From assembly GCA_050949825.1 (NCBI GenBank), contig JBMNGL010000004.1, positions 55,502 through 119,501 on the forward strand: a stretch of DNA of 64,000 nucleotides. The letters run 5' to 3'. Shown piece after piece: positions 1-8,460 of this stretch. Made by a program: the position numbers and the translations under genes. Each line of letters starts with the position of its first letter. The first letter of the stretch is position 1. The stretch is from DTU019 sp050949825 (GTDB lineage Bacteria > Bacillota > Syntrophomonadia > Syntrophomonadales > Syntrophomonadaceae). The notes under the pieces were generated by a model. It saw only the letters and a list, made by a program, of their open reading frames with translations. It ran no database searches and was not told the origin of the DNA.

Positions 1-164
1 TCAATACCGGCCACAGGCAGAACCAGTGGCCCCGCTGGATTGATTAAACTGCTTTCTTGAACCTGAGGGGGGGGCGGAGCAGCTTGCTGGCATCCACTTA
101 AAGCAGTCGAAATCAGGGCTAATGCCAATAACAGGCTTAAAAACAAGGCGATTCTTCTGTTCAC
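1..164 (-). CDS. Lipoprotein N-terminus, partial, disrupted at a G8 tract
   Basis: A GTG start at 164 follows AGGAGG at 174-179 with good spacing. An in-frame ATG at 173 abuts the ribosome binding site and is less likely. The first 25 codons give a basic start, a hydrophobic stretch and a lipobox ending LSGC, so this is a signal-peptidase-II lipoprotein. Read as given, the frame runs through a run of eight C on the coding strand (67-74) and stops at 1-3. Shifting one frame after the run gives a more protein-like continuation (QVQESSLINPAG, then LVLPVAG) that stays open to the window edge. I infer either a base-count error or a slippage-prone tract. The mature domain lies outside the window, so the function is unknown; a substrate-binding lipoprotein is one possibility. 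Confidence 0.6.
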   Translation of the reverse strand, partial: MNRRIALFLSLLLALALISTALSGCQQAAPPPPQVQESSLINPAGPLVLPVAGI

Positions 165-247
165 GTAGCACATCCTCCTTGGATTAATTTGTTGTTATAT
201 TACCATAAATGAACAATTATTTCATAGGACGACAGAAAGCGCAAAAT

Positions 248-270
248 GGGGAACGCCGGAGACGTCCCCC
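248..270 (-). terminator. Possible terminator after the coat gene pair
   Basis: On the minus strand GGGGA-CG pairs with CG-T-TCCCC (one bulged T), followed by ATTTTGCG. It lies just after the CotF-like stop codon. The U-tract is short, so this is a weak call. Confidence 0.35.
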
Positions 271-286
271 ATTAAAGGCCTCCAAT

Positions 287-544
287 TTAGGAGGATATTT
301 GTGATTTTACGGTTTGGATGTCATTGCTGTCTACCTGTGCGGCAGGTTTGTAGAAACCCTTTTGCTCCGCCATTTGGAAAAGCTGGTACTGAAACTGTTC
401 ATCACTATTGCGGATCTGTTGAATAGTCTGGCGAAGCTGCTGGTTGGCAGTTTCACTTATAACACCGGCATACTTGGTCAAGCTGGCATTGGTTGAGGCC
501 AGAATATCATTGACCATTTCCTTGTCAGTTAAGTGTTTATTCAT
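287..544 (-). CDS. CotF-family spore coat protein, 85 aa
   Basis: The product resembles the spore coat CotF family (Coat_F), small alpha-helical proteins of the spore coat. It begins MNKHLTDKEMVNDILAST and continues with a TKYAGVISET segment and a Q-rich helix ending in QKGFYKPA, the arrangement typical of these proteins. It is shorter than Bacillus CotF and corresponds to one helical module. An AAAGGAGAGG ribosome binding site precedes the ATG. It lies 13 bp downstream of a second small helical gene (558-740), so the two probably form a mother-cell operon during sporulation. Family assignment is by recognition of sequence pattern; the localisation is inferred from the family. Confidence 0.8.
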   Translation of the reverse strand: MNKHLTDKEMVNDILASTNASLTKYAGVISETANQQLRQTIQQIRNSDEQFQYQLFQMAEQKGFYKPAAQVDSNDIQTVKSQISS

Positions 545-557
545 TGCTACCTCTCCT

Positions 558-740
558 TTAACCTAAAAATGACATCAACTTTTGACGCGTCTGGCTGCAG
601 GATTTAGCAGCCTGCTGGAACATTTGACGACACTGCGGGTCTTGAGACTGCTCGGCATAGAAATTCAACTTCTTTTCAGAATTCTGGTGCGCGCCAATCA
701 GATGCCGCAGGTTTTGCAGTTCCATGTGATTCAGATTCAT
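558..740 (-). CDS. Small helical protein, probable coat-associated, 60 aa
   Basis: A 60-residue protein with no membrane segment or signal peptide. It is rich in Gln, Leu and Lys with two predicted amphipathic helices (ELQNLRHLIGAHQNSEKKL and CRQMFQQAAKSCSQTRQKL). It resembles the short partner proteins often encoded immediately before CotF-like proteins in clostridia. A GGAAAGGAG site precedes the ATG, and the downstream coat gene follows after 13 bp, which suggests co-transcription in sporulation. Two cysteines (residues 37 and 48) could allow cross-linking, which is speculation. The alternative is an unrelated small cytosolic protein. Confidence 0.6.
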   Translation of the reverse strand: MNLNHMELQNLRHLIGAHQNSEKKLNFYAEQSQDPQCRQMFQQAAKSCSQTRQKLMSFLG

Positions 741-969
741 ATTGAGACTCCTTTCCTTGTGTGTTTACTGAGGCATTATCATTTTGCGCAGGTGTGATGA
801 CTATTATTCTGCTGTCTTGAGTCGATAGCCGTAATTGATTATAGGAAATTAGCCCCAATAATGCGACATAATGGTCCAAATGAGCAGGCATAGTGTACAA
901 TGGACAAAAGTTATAATATAATTTTGTAAATATCGGAAATTTTGTTGTCAGTGCAGGGGAGTTGGTAAT

Positions 970-2022
970 GTGATCAAGCTGGATTTAAATTGCCTACCGG
1001 TCAATCAAAGATTAGCCCGCAACATCTATGATGAGGATGGTAATCTGCTGCTGGCGCAAGATATTATACTTGAAGCGCGTCATATTGAGCAATTATTAAT
1101 AAAAGGCTATCGAGAGGTCTATCTGCAGGAAGAAAAACTCCCCGTGGAACAAACCGTGATCGAGAAGAAGATTGTTTCATCGAAAAGCTCCCTGTCGCCT
1201 GAAATGGGGACCGCCGTGGAACACATCAAAGAATTTATGTTGCGTGTCTCTGCAGGGCATGCCATCACCCGCAGTCAGGTGGAAGAAACGATCGACCTGA
1301 TCTACCCTGAGATTGTGGGCACCACAAACATTTTGAACCAGATCAGGCTATTACGCCAAAAAGACGAATATACCATGAAACACTCAGTTTCTGTCAGTGT
1401 CATTGCGGTTAAGATTGGCGAAAGCATGGGTATACCGGAAGGGTCTTTGCGCAGCCTGGGTATAGCAGCACTGCTGCATGATATTGGCAAAGCCAGGATA
1501 TCTATAGATTTGATCAACAAGCCGACCGAGCTCACCCTGCAAGAATTTCAAGAGATACAGAAGCATCCCCTGCACGGTTTTAAGATTGTACAGGATATGA
1601 AAATACCCGATACAGAAGTGGTTACCGCCATCCTGCAGCACCATGAGCATTATGATGGCAGTGGCTATCCATTTCGGGTTTTTGGCCGCAAGCTGCATAT
1701 ATTTTCCCGCATCATTGCAGTGGCAGACGTATTTGACGCCTTAACTTCGGATCGCCCCTATCGCAAAGCCATACCGCTGTTTGATGCCCTTGATGAAGTT
1801 GTTAACAACAGTGTGGGACACCTTGATCCCATTATCACAAGGCGCCTGGCTACCTATATTTTAAATATGATTCCCGGCGAGATTGTAAAGCTGAATGATG
1901 GCTCCACTGCATCAGTGGTACTGGTTAACCGGGATGAACCCCATCGCCCCATGGTTAGAACGGGCAACCACTTCATCAATCTAAAAGAAGAACGCCGACT
2001 GCACGTAATCGATATCGCTTAA
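970..2022 (+). CDS. HD-GYP domain protein, probable cyclic-di-GMP phosphodiesterase
   Basis: A 350-residue cytosolic protein. Residues 1-120 form an N-terminal region without membrane segments. The C-terminal half is an HD-GYP domain with the metal-binding HD in LLHDIGKARI (about residue 170), the signature HHEHYDGSGYP (about 224-234) and the downstream ADVFDALTSDRPYR motif. All key residues are present, so it should hydrolyse c-di-GMP or a related cyclic dinucleotide. The start is GTG at 970, because the ATG at 968 runs straight into TGA; GCAGGGGAG lies upstream. It is transcribed alone, convergent with the exporter operon. Substrate specificity cannot be read from sequence. Confidence 0.88.
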   Translation: MIKLDLNCLPVNQRLARNIYDEDGNLLLAQDIILEARHIEQLLIKGYREVYLQEEKLPVEQTVIEKKIVSSKSSLSPEMGTAVEHIKEFMLRVSAGHAITRSQVEETIDLIYPEIVGTTNILNQIRLLRQKDEYTMKHSVSVSVIAVKIGESMGIPEGSLRSLGIAALLHDIGKARISIDLINKPTELTLQEFQEIQKHPLHGFKIVQDMKIPDTEVVTAILQHHEHYDGSGYPFRVFGRKLHIFSRIIAVADVFDALTSDRPYRKAIPLFDALDEVVNNSVGHLDPIITRRLATYILNMIPGEIVKLNDGSTASVVLVNRDEPHRPMVRTGNHFINLKEERRLHVIDIA

Positions 2023-2101
2023 ACCAACCAGCCCGTCATTGCGGGGTGTTGGATTGACGATTATGGGAGTTTTCACATCACCTGCTGTTCCTCTGTTTAG
2101 T

Positions 2102-3268
2102 TCATGGCATTTTCGGTTTAACTCGACTGCCCCTCTTCAAATCCTGGCTGGCATCTTTTACCACCATATCGCCTTCATTAAGGCCGGAGGTTATAGCGAC
2201 ATGGTTGCTGTCACTCAAGCCCAACTCAACCGCTTGTATTGCAACCCGATTGTTTTTGATTAACAATACCTCTTTGCTGCCGCTGGAAGTGGTGCGCACA
2301 CTTTGACGGGGCAGTACCAGCACATCAGGCTGCTGACGGGTCTTTATAGCGATGCGTACTTCATATCCCGGCTGCAGATTGGCGGCATCCGGCAGACTGA
2401 TTATAACCGGTACGCGGCGTTGGATTACGCCCAGGGCGGACTGTTTTTCTTCAGCCCGGGGATAAATCTGGGTGATACTGCCCTGCAGCACCTGTGTGCC
2501 CAGAATGGGGGCGGTAACATGAACCTCCTGGCCCGGTGCGACCTCAGCCAGGTCATCACTTAATATATGGGCTTTTAATTCCATGTTCCGCTTGGAGCCA
2601 ATACTGGCCAGCAACTGGCCCGGCATAATGGTCTGGCCTTTTTTTACGTCAACACTGAGAACCTGCCCGGGGACAGTGGCAGTGACGGTTAATTGATTTA
2701 TCTTGCTCCGGGTTTCTGCCAGGGTAGTTTGCAGCGCTTTAATCTGTTGTTGTGCAGCCTGCTGGGATGATAGCAGTTCTTTTTCGCTGCTCTCCAAAAG
2801 CTGTACTGCGGACAGGGCCTGTTCATATTCGCTCTGACTGGCAGCACCGCTTTCTAGCAGCGTGGCTGCCCGCTCCAGGTTTTTACTGGCATCAGAAAGT
2901 TGCAGGCGAGTGCGTGTCAGGTTAGCCGCTGCAGAATCATACCCGGCCTGGGTTTGGCTGATTTGCATTTCAGCCTGAGCAGCCTGTATGTTTAAATCCT
3001 GATTTTCGAGGTATAAAAGCACCTGTCCGGCTTGCACATCCTGGCCTACGCCAACCTCCACTGTGGTTACCGTGCCGGCTTGCTGAGCGTATAATAATGT
3101 CTCATCAATGCTCTGAACCACGGCGGTGTCCTCAACGCTTCTACTAATCATACCCCGGCTCACTGCAACAGCATCAACCGGTGTTGCACCGCCTGCATAA
3201 ACAGCCGTACCTGCCAGCACCAGCAGGACCAGAGCAATCCCCCCATACAGCAAAGGCTTCTTTTTCAT
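2102..3268 (-). CDS. HlyD/RND-type periplasmic adaptor subunit of an ABC exporter
   Basis: A membrane-fusion or adaptor protein of about 388 residues: basic start MKKKPLL, one transmembrane helix (about 7-27), a lipoyl-like half (GVGQDVQAGQVLLYLEN), a long alpha hairpin with many Ala/Gln/Ser, the second lipoyl half and a beta-barrel (QPGYEVRIAI), ending in a membrane-proximal domain (SGLNEGDMVVKDASQ). The start is the ATG at 3268, which has GGAGG eight bases upstream; an upstream ATG at 3343 has no ribosome binding site. It is the last gene of an operon with an FtsX-type permease and an ATPase, so it probably links that pump to export of a peptide, lipid or drug across the cell envelope. The substrate is unknown. 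Confidence 0.88.
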   Translation of the reverse strand: MKKKPLLYGGIALVLLVLAGTAVYAGGATPVDAVAVSRGMISRSVEDTAVVQSIDETLLYAQQAGTVTTVEVGVGQDVQAGQVLLYLENQDLNIQAAQAEMQISQTQAGYDSAAANLTRTRLQLSDASKNLERAATLLESGAASQSEYEQALSAVQLLESSEKELLSSQQAAQQQIKALQTTLAETRSKINQLTVTATVPGQVLSVDVKKGQTIMPGQLLASIGSKRNMELKAHILSDDLAEVAPGQEVHVTAPILGTQVLQGSITQIYPRAEEKQSALGVIQRRVPVIISLPDAANLQPGYEVRIAIKTRQQPDVLVLPRQSVRTTSSGSKEVLLIKNNRVAIQAVELGLSDSNHVAITSGLNEGDMVVKDASQDLKRGSRVKPKMP

Positions 3269-3447
3269 CTTCTCAACCTCCACCAATTTATTAACCCCCA
3301 TGGTCTGGAAGAGCCACAACCACCGATGACAATAGTGACACAACGACGAGAGCTTCGCTGACGCTGATCTGCAATGATTAATTTATGAGTATCAGCATAT
3401 ATCTGCACTTCTAATCCCCGCCACCTGCCGCCCGACGACTTTTCTTA

Positions 3448-5823
3448 CTAATCCACGTACTTTGACATCTCTATCATATCTAAACTTGACAGGCCGCGAG
3501 TGGCAAACCAGTACCCAACCAGGACAAAACTCAAACCGATGCAGAGACTGAACACATAACTGAGAGGAGAGATCATCACCGGAAAGGTAAACATATCAGT
3601 GCTTACATTGGAAATATACAAAATAGCCAACCAGCGCCCGGTGGGAAGACCGATCAAGAGTCCAGGCACGGCTTGTAGCAGAGTATCTTTCAGCATCAAG
3701 CCGGCTACCTCGGCATGGGTGAAGCCCAAAGTGAGCAGCGAGGCCAATTCTTTCTTACGCTCATTGTAACTCATGATAATAGAGTTATATATGATGGCCA
3801 GGCCCAGGATCAGAGAAAAGACAATCATGATGCCCACAAAGTAAACCGAACTCTGAATCAAGCTATTCATATTGTCGATTTCCTTCTGGCGGCTGAGGAT
3901 GGAATTGATTCCGGTAATATCGCTTAGTTCAGCCTCAATCAATTCCGCCTGCCCCGGATCGACCAGCAGCATACAGCCCGATACCAGGCCGGCTTCATGC
4001 AGCAGACGATTGGCCTGCTCCAGGGAAGTGTAGCCAATACTACCGATCAATTGTCTATTAATTGCCGTTACCGCCAGCGGGGTTAAGATGGGCTCTCCAA
4101 TGCTGTAGGCGGTTTCTACCATGACCATGTCCCCAGGGTGGGCTCCCAGTTTGCGGGCCGTAATTTCACCCAGTACAATCCCCTGATCGGGTATATCCAT
4201 GGGGCTACCTAAAGCATCAAAAGGATGTTTCAATTGATTTTGCGTATCCTGTCCGCTGACCGCATCTTTGACTGTTTTGCCATTGTAATGTATTTTGACA
4301 GGTATTTCCATAAAGGGCTCCACCCGGGTTACCCCTTCCAACCGGGCAATAGCCAACAGTTCGGACGATTTTACGGGACGATCGAAGCGGATCAGGTAGT
4401 GGTAGAGCATTTCTTTCTCGTAATACTGTTTCATCATATAATTGGTAGCATCGTTCATAAAAAAGGAAATTAAGAGCAGAGCCATGGCCGCTACGACCCC
4501 CAGTACTGTGACCAGGGAGCGCATGCGGTTGCGAATCACTGAGCGAAAGCTCATTTTCCACAGGGGGCTTAAGCGCTGCCAGAAAAAGGGCAGTCGTTCC
4601 AATACATTGCGTGCGCTTTTACCGGGCGCCGGGGCACGCATGGATTCGGCAGGGGTGATGACCACAATAGGCAGGGAGGCGCTCAGTCCTGCCGTCAGCC
4701 CTACTGCGGCCGCCAGAATAAAACTGTATACAACCACTTGCAGGTCATAACCTTCTACATTGGGAAGGTGGAAAAACATAGCATATATCTGGTTAAGAGA
4801 GCGGGAGAAGAGCAGGCCCAGGCCGGTTCCGGCCAGTGCTCCCATTAAACCGACTGCCAGCGCATAACTGCTGTAATGAAACATCACGGCCAGATTACCG
4901 TAGCCCAGGCCTTTCATGATGCCGATCTGTGAGCGCTGTAAACGGATCATGCGGCGCAACAGTACGATTTGGATGCCGGCTGCAATGCTCAAGAAAATGA
5001 TTGGGAAAAATTTGGCCATGAGCCGGCCTTGCTGCAACTCTGTATCCAGTATGGAATGACTGAGCTGGTCCTTGCGGGGGTAATTGGCCAGGTTGCCATA
5101 GGGGCGCAACAACCCTTCGATTTCCGTCACGACGGTCTCAGTATCAACTCCAGGGACAAACTGGACCAGGATCTGATTGACCTGTCCGGGGAGGTTTAGA
5201 GCCTCTTGAGCCTGGTTGAGCGGCATCATGATGATGCCAAAAGTCTTAGGATCAGGCACCATTGTGGCCATATCCTTGATCGCATAGATGAATTCGGGGC
5301 CAATCGCGGTGCCAACCACAGTGAGCGGAACCTGTCTGCCGCAAGCGATGATTTCCACGTTGTCACCGAACCTCAAAGCATTGGCCTCCAGATAGGAGGG
5401 GTCGACCAGGGCTTCAGCCCCGCCATTGGCCGGATAAGCCTCAAATAGCCGGCCCTGCTGCAATTGAACGCTATTGACCTGTTGATGCAAGGGCAGGGGG
5501 TAGGAGGTCAAACGGGCCGAAGCCCGGGTGCCATCTTCCTTAATTACCGCCACATCCTGCTGAATGCGTACGGTTACCCGTTCTACACCTGCTATATTGG
5601 CAATCTGTTTGGCTACTTCCTCTGGTGCATGGACGACATGAAAGTAATAATCAGCGAAATGATTATCTGCATAAAAACGCTCCTGAGCATAGCCCAGATT
5701 GGAGAAAGTGGTTGTCATTGATATATAAAGGGAAATGCCGATAGTGATTATTAGGGCCATGGCGAAAAATTGACCCTTGCTGGCCCATATGCCGCGCCAC
5801 AATTTGTGGTTCAATACCTTCAT
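3448..5823 (-). CDS. ABC transporter permease, FtsX/MacB type, two FtsX domains
   Basis: About 791 residues, with an N-terminal helix (FFAMALIITIGISLYISMT), a large extracytoplasmic domain and two FtsX-type four-helix cores: one near residues 275-400, one at the C-terminus (VYFVGIMIVFSLILGLAIIY onward). This double-FtsX layout is that of the large permeases working with LolD/MacB-like ATPases, which move substrates by mechanotransmission. The ATG at 5823 overlaps the ATPase stop (TAATG), so translation is coupled; a GTG two codons earlier is possible. The adaptor gene follows 180 bp later. Substrate unknown. Confidence 0.88.
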   Translation of the reverse strand: MKVLNHKLWRGIWASKGQFFAMALIITIGISLYISMTTTFSNLGYAQERFYADNHFADYYFHVVHAPEEVAKQIANIAGVERVTVRIQQDVAVIKEDGTRASARLTSYPLPLHQQVNSVQLQQGRLFEAYPANGGAEALVDPSYLEANALRFGDNVEIIACGRQVPLTVVGTAIGPEFIYAIKDMATMVPDPKTFGIIMMPLNQAQEALNLPGQVNQILVQFVPGVDTETVVTEIEGLLRPYGNLANYPRKDQLSHSILDTELQQGRLMAKFFPIIFLSIAAGIQIVLLRRMIRLQRSQIGIMKGLGYGNLAVMFHYSSYALAVGLMGALAGTGLGLLFSRSLNQIYAMFFHLPNVEGYDLQVVVYSFILAAAVGLTAGLSASLPIVVITPAESMRAPAPGKSARNVLERLPFFWQRLSPLWKMSFRSVIRNRMRSLVTVLGVVAAMALLLISFFMNDATNYMMKQYYEKEMLYHYLIRFDRPVKSSELLAIARLEGVTRVEPFMEIPVKIHYNGKTVKDAVSGQDTQNQLKHPFDALGSPMDIPDQGIVLGEITARKLGAHPGDMVMVETAYSIGEPILTPLAVTAINRQLIGSIGYTSLEQANRLLHEAGLVSGCMLLVDPGQAELIEAELSDITGINSILSRQKEIDNMNSLIQSSVYFVGIMIVFSLILGLAIIYNSIIMSYNERKKELASLLTLGFTHAEVAGLMLKDTLLQAVPGLLIGLPTGRWLAILYISNVSTDMFTFPVMISPLSYVFSLCIGLSFVLVGYWFATRGLSSLDMIEMSKYVD

Positions 5824-6533
5824 TACCACTCAATTCCTTCTGGTGTGGCAGGAGTGGGGTTGACTTCAATTTCCGCAATCCTGCCGCTGCTCATGCGCAT
5901 CACCCGATCAGCAATGGCGCCGATGGCGGCATTATGGGTGACGATGACCACCGTGCTGCTATATACACGGTTTACTTCTATCAGCAATTCCAGGATGCTC
6001 TTGCCAGTTTGGTAATCCAGAGCCCCGGTGGGCTCATCACACAACAATAAAAGAGGTTTTTTTACGATGGCCCGGGCAATGGAGATACGCTGCTGCTCGC
6101 CCCCGCTGAGCTGGGCCGGGAAATGGTCCAGCCGTTCTTCCAGACCGACCTGTTTGAGAACCTCTGCGGTAGGCAACGGGTCTTCCACCAGACCGGCCGC
6201 CAACTCCACATTCTCCCAGGCGGTCAAATCTGATATCAGATTATAGAATTGAAATACGAAGCCGATATTATCACGACGGTATTGGGTTAACTGGTTGTTA
6301 TTGGCCTGATGCAAGGCCTGCTGGCGGAAAAATAACGCACCGCTGCTGACCCGATCCATGCCGCCGATGAGGTTTAAGAGGGTGCTTTTGCCAGAACCGC
6401 TGGGACCCAGAATAACAATCAATTCACCTGCGAAAATATCCAGGGTGGTGGCCTTCAATGCCTCTACGGCCACCTCACCCATCATATAGGTCTTGGTTAC
6501 CTCCTGCAGATGAATCAGAACCTGATCAGCCAT
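5823..6533 (-). CDS. ABC transporter ATP-binding protein, LolD/MacB class
   Basis: A 236-residue ATPase. It has Walker A GPSGSGKST (about 41-49), a Q-loop at FQFYNL, signature LSGGEQQR, Walker B LLLLCDEPTG and the switch His in VIVTH. All catalytic residues are intact. The class, with TGALD after Walker B, is that of ATPases partnering FtsX-type permeases. GGGGGAAA precedes the ATG. It is the first gene of a three-gene exporter operon (ATPase, permease, adaptor), and its stop codon overlaps the permease start. Confidence 0.93.
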   Translation of the reverse strand: MADQVLIHLQEVTKTYMMGEVAVEALKATTLDIFAGELIVILGPSGSGKSTLLNLIGGMDRVSSGALFFRQQALHQANNNQLTQYRRDNIGFVFQFYNLISDLTAWENVELAAGLVEDPLPTAEVLKQVGLEERLDHFPAQLSGGEQQRISIARAIVKKPLLLLCDEPTGALDYQTGKSILELLIEVNRVYSSTVVIVTHNAAIGAIADRVMRMSSGRIAEIEVNPTPATPEGIEW

Positions 6534-6821
6534 ACTGCTGTTTCCCCCTGCTATTCAGCGTTTATCCCATGTAGAATTTAACCCTTAAACAAGCATACTG
6601 TCAACCCAAAAGGGGACCAAGGTTGTCACCAACTGAACTAAATAAACAGAGCAACAAACAGAGGGACGTCAGCTTGTGCGAACACTCCTCGTTTAACCTA
6701 TGGCCATAGATAAGTGGTATTTGGGGACAAAGAACCACATAAACCCGATATTATAATCGCCACACAGATGTAGTTTTTTGTCTGCTTCCGTGAGGTGAAT
6801 CCCTTTCCCTGTCACCCATCC
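6534..6821. other. Intergenic stretch with no recognised feature
   Basis: About 290 bp between the MFS stop and the exporter operon start, both on the minus strand. It should hold the exporter promoter, but I cannot pick a convincing -35/-10 pair. A short ORF inside it is a shadow with no ribosome binding site. Confidence 0.4.
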
Positions 6822-8027
6822 CTAGGCGGATTGAGGTTGTTGTTCTGAAGGGGTTGGCGAAAACTGGGGGATGTAAAGGGATGCTGCCAGATTGGCCAGG
6901 GCAATGAGTGCGGCTGCCAGGAAAACCCAGTAATAACCGCAGTAGGCCCATAGCAATCCGCCTCCGATAGGAACGGTCATGGAAATCATATGATCAAGGG
7001 TTATTCCCATTGAGATGGTAGGGCTGATGTCATCCGGTGTATCTACGATGCGATTTAAATAAGTGACCCGGGCCATATTGACAGCAAATAGCACTTGATC
7101 CGCGATAAAGCAGGCCATTACTACCAGCAAGGCGATATGGACAGGAAACCATTGCGCTGCAAAGGCATAGAGGACGCAAATAAAAACCAGAATAAGTGAT
7201 TCCAGAAAGATAATCCGTCTTTCCCCAATGCGGTCTATAGCCAGGCCCAGCAGAGGTCTGAAAAACAACCCTATGGAAGTGCCGATCAAGCCCAGGATAG
7301 CAAAGGTCTGAACCCCTTGTCCAAACAAATGAATCAAAACCCAGGGGGCGAAGGTAAGAAAAATCTGCTTACGGGCTCCAAAAAGCATGTTCAGCAGGTA
7401 GAAGAGCAGGTACTTCCTTTTCAGTAATAGATAGCGTTCAGGGCGCTTGATGGGTTCTGCCTTAATCAACCCCAGACTGATGGCAGCCAGGAGAGCACAT
7501 ACCCCGGCGATGCCGAAAATCGTTCCGAAGGTAAAGTGAAATAAGCTAACCCCTAAATACACCAGCAGTGAACCCAGAAGGATGCCGGCTGCTTCCAGGC
7601 CTCCAATCTGTCCCAATATTCTGCCTGCCTGCCCCTTTTTGGCCAGGCGCAAAGCCAGCGAGGAACGCATGACCATAAACAGATGGGCTCCAGTGCTCCA
7701 CATCAACATCCAGAATACCACCAAATGAAAATTTGGAGCCAAAAAACCCTGACCCCACAAGGAGATGCCAACCAGCAGAGCGGAAAGCATCGCCAGGCGG
7801 GTGTCTTTGAGAAACAGCAGGGCGGTGAATACCACTACCACCAGAAAGCCCGGCAACTCTCGGGGGAATTCCAGTCCCCCGCGGGCTACCTCACTGAGAT
7901 TATGAACCTGGGCCAGATAATTATTGAAAGATGGGTCATACAAACCACTGTACAATCCCATCATCAGGTTGGCGAAGGCAAACAGGATCAAGGCCAGACT
8001 ATAGCGCCGAATACCCGTGGGTCTCAC
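6822..8027 (-). CDS. Major facilitator superfamily transporter
   Basis: A 401-residue protein with about 12 hydrophobic segments and no large soluble domain. It begins IRRYSLALILFAFANLMMGLY and has a basic loop between helices 6 and 7 (LIKAEPIKRPERYLLLKRKY), the usual MFS layout. The cytoplasmic loops LRLAKKGQAGRILG and DRIGERR match the 2-3 and 8-9 loop motifs of drug or metabolite carriers. The apparent start is GTG at 8027, close behind GAGGGAG, so the exact start is uncertain. It is transcribed alone. Substrate unknown. Confidence 0.85.
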   Translation of the reverse strand: MRPTGIRRYSLALILFAFANLMMGLYSGLYDPSFNNYLAQVHNLSEVARGGLEFPRELPGFLVVVVFTALLFLKDTRLAMLSALLVGISLWGQGFLAPNFHLVVFWMLMWSTGAHLFMVMRSSLALRLAKKGQAGRILGQIGGLEAAGILLGSLLVYLGVSLFHFTFGTIFGIAGVCALLAAISLGLIKAEPIKRPERYLLLKRKYLLFYLLNMLFGARKQIFLTFAPWVLIHLFGQGVQTFAILGLIGTSIGLFFRPLLGLAIDRIGERRIIFLESLILVFICVLYAFAAQWFPVHIALLVVMACFIADQVLFAVNMARVTYLNRIVDTPDDISPTISMGITLDHMISMTVPIGGGLLWAYCGYYWVFLAAALIALANLAASLYIPQFSPTPSEQQPQSA

Positions 8028-8137
8028 ACTCCCTCATGCTATACCATTCAGCCTATTGTACTTCTTTATGCAGGGTGTAACAAGATGTGTATAGTATCTC
8101 ACTGCCTCAGTTTGCCATTGTCGGACAGAGCGCAGCG

Positions 8138-8321
8138 TTGCCATGCTGAGCTCTTTTATATTGTCATCCTGGGCTACCCTATATTGTCATCCTGAGCTCT
8201 TTTATATTGTCATCCTGGGCTACCCTACATTGTCATCCTGGGCTACTTTATATTGTCATCCTGAGCTACTTTATATTGTCATCCTGAGCTACTTTATATT
8301 GTCATCCTGAGCGAAGCGAAG
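8138..8321. repeat. Eight head-to-tail 23-bp repeats
   Basis: Units start at 8138, 8184, 8207, 8230, 8253, 8276 and 8299, plus one at 8161, giving an exact 23-bp period and eight copies. The core is TTGTCATCCTGAGCTAC followed by TTTATA; variants change the GAG to GGG or the TAC to TCT. The first copy is the most diverged. The last copy runs directly into an inverted-repeat element. There are no unique spacers, so this is not a CRISPR array. Confidence 0.93.
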
Positions 8322-8385
8322 GATCTTTCCCCGGCAACCCGTGCCTACACTAAGATCCTTCGGGCAGCGCCCTCAGGATGACAGA
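8299..8385. repeat. Palindromic intergenic repeat element (copy 1)
   Basis: A left arm TGTCATCCTGAGCGAAGCG plus AAGGATCTT is answered by AAGATCCTTCG and CCCTCAGGATGACA on the right, with a short centre. The transcript would fold into a long hairpin on either strand. Related copies occur at 9776-10170 and 29926-30330. From general knowledge this GTCATCCTGAGCGAAG family is a widespread short interspersed palindrome; no transposase lies nearby. Confidence 0.85.
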
Positions 8386-8460
8386 ACCGGGGGCTTCCAT
8401 AATGATACGGGGCTTTGTGGTAGAAGGTAAGCCATGAACTGGGAAATTACAGCAGGAGTC

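Noticed and set aside
2023..2101. Terminator between HD-GYP and adaptor genes
   Set aside because: No inverted repeat with a U-tract seen in the 79-bp convergent gap.
8138..8321. Regular repeats that could suggest a CRISPR array
   Set aside because: Repeats are contiguous with no unique spacers, and no cas genes are near.
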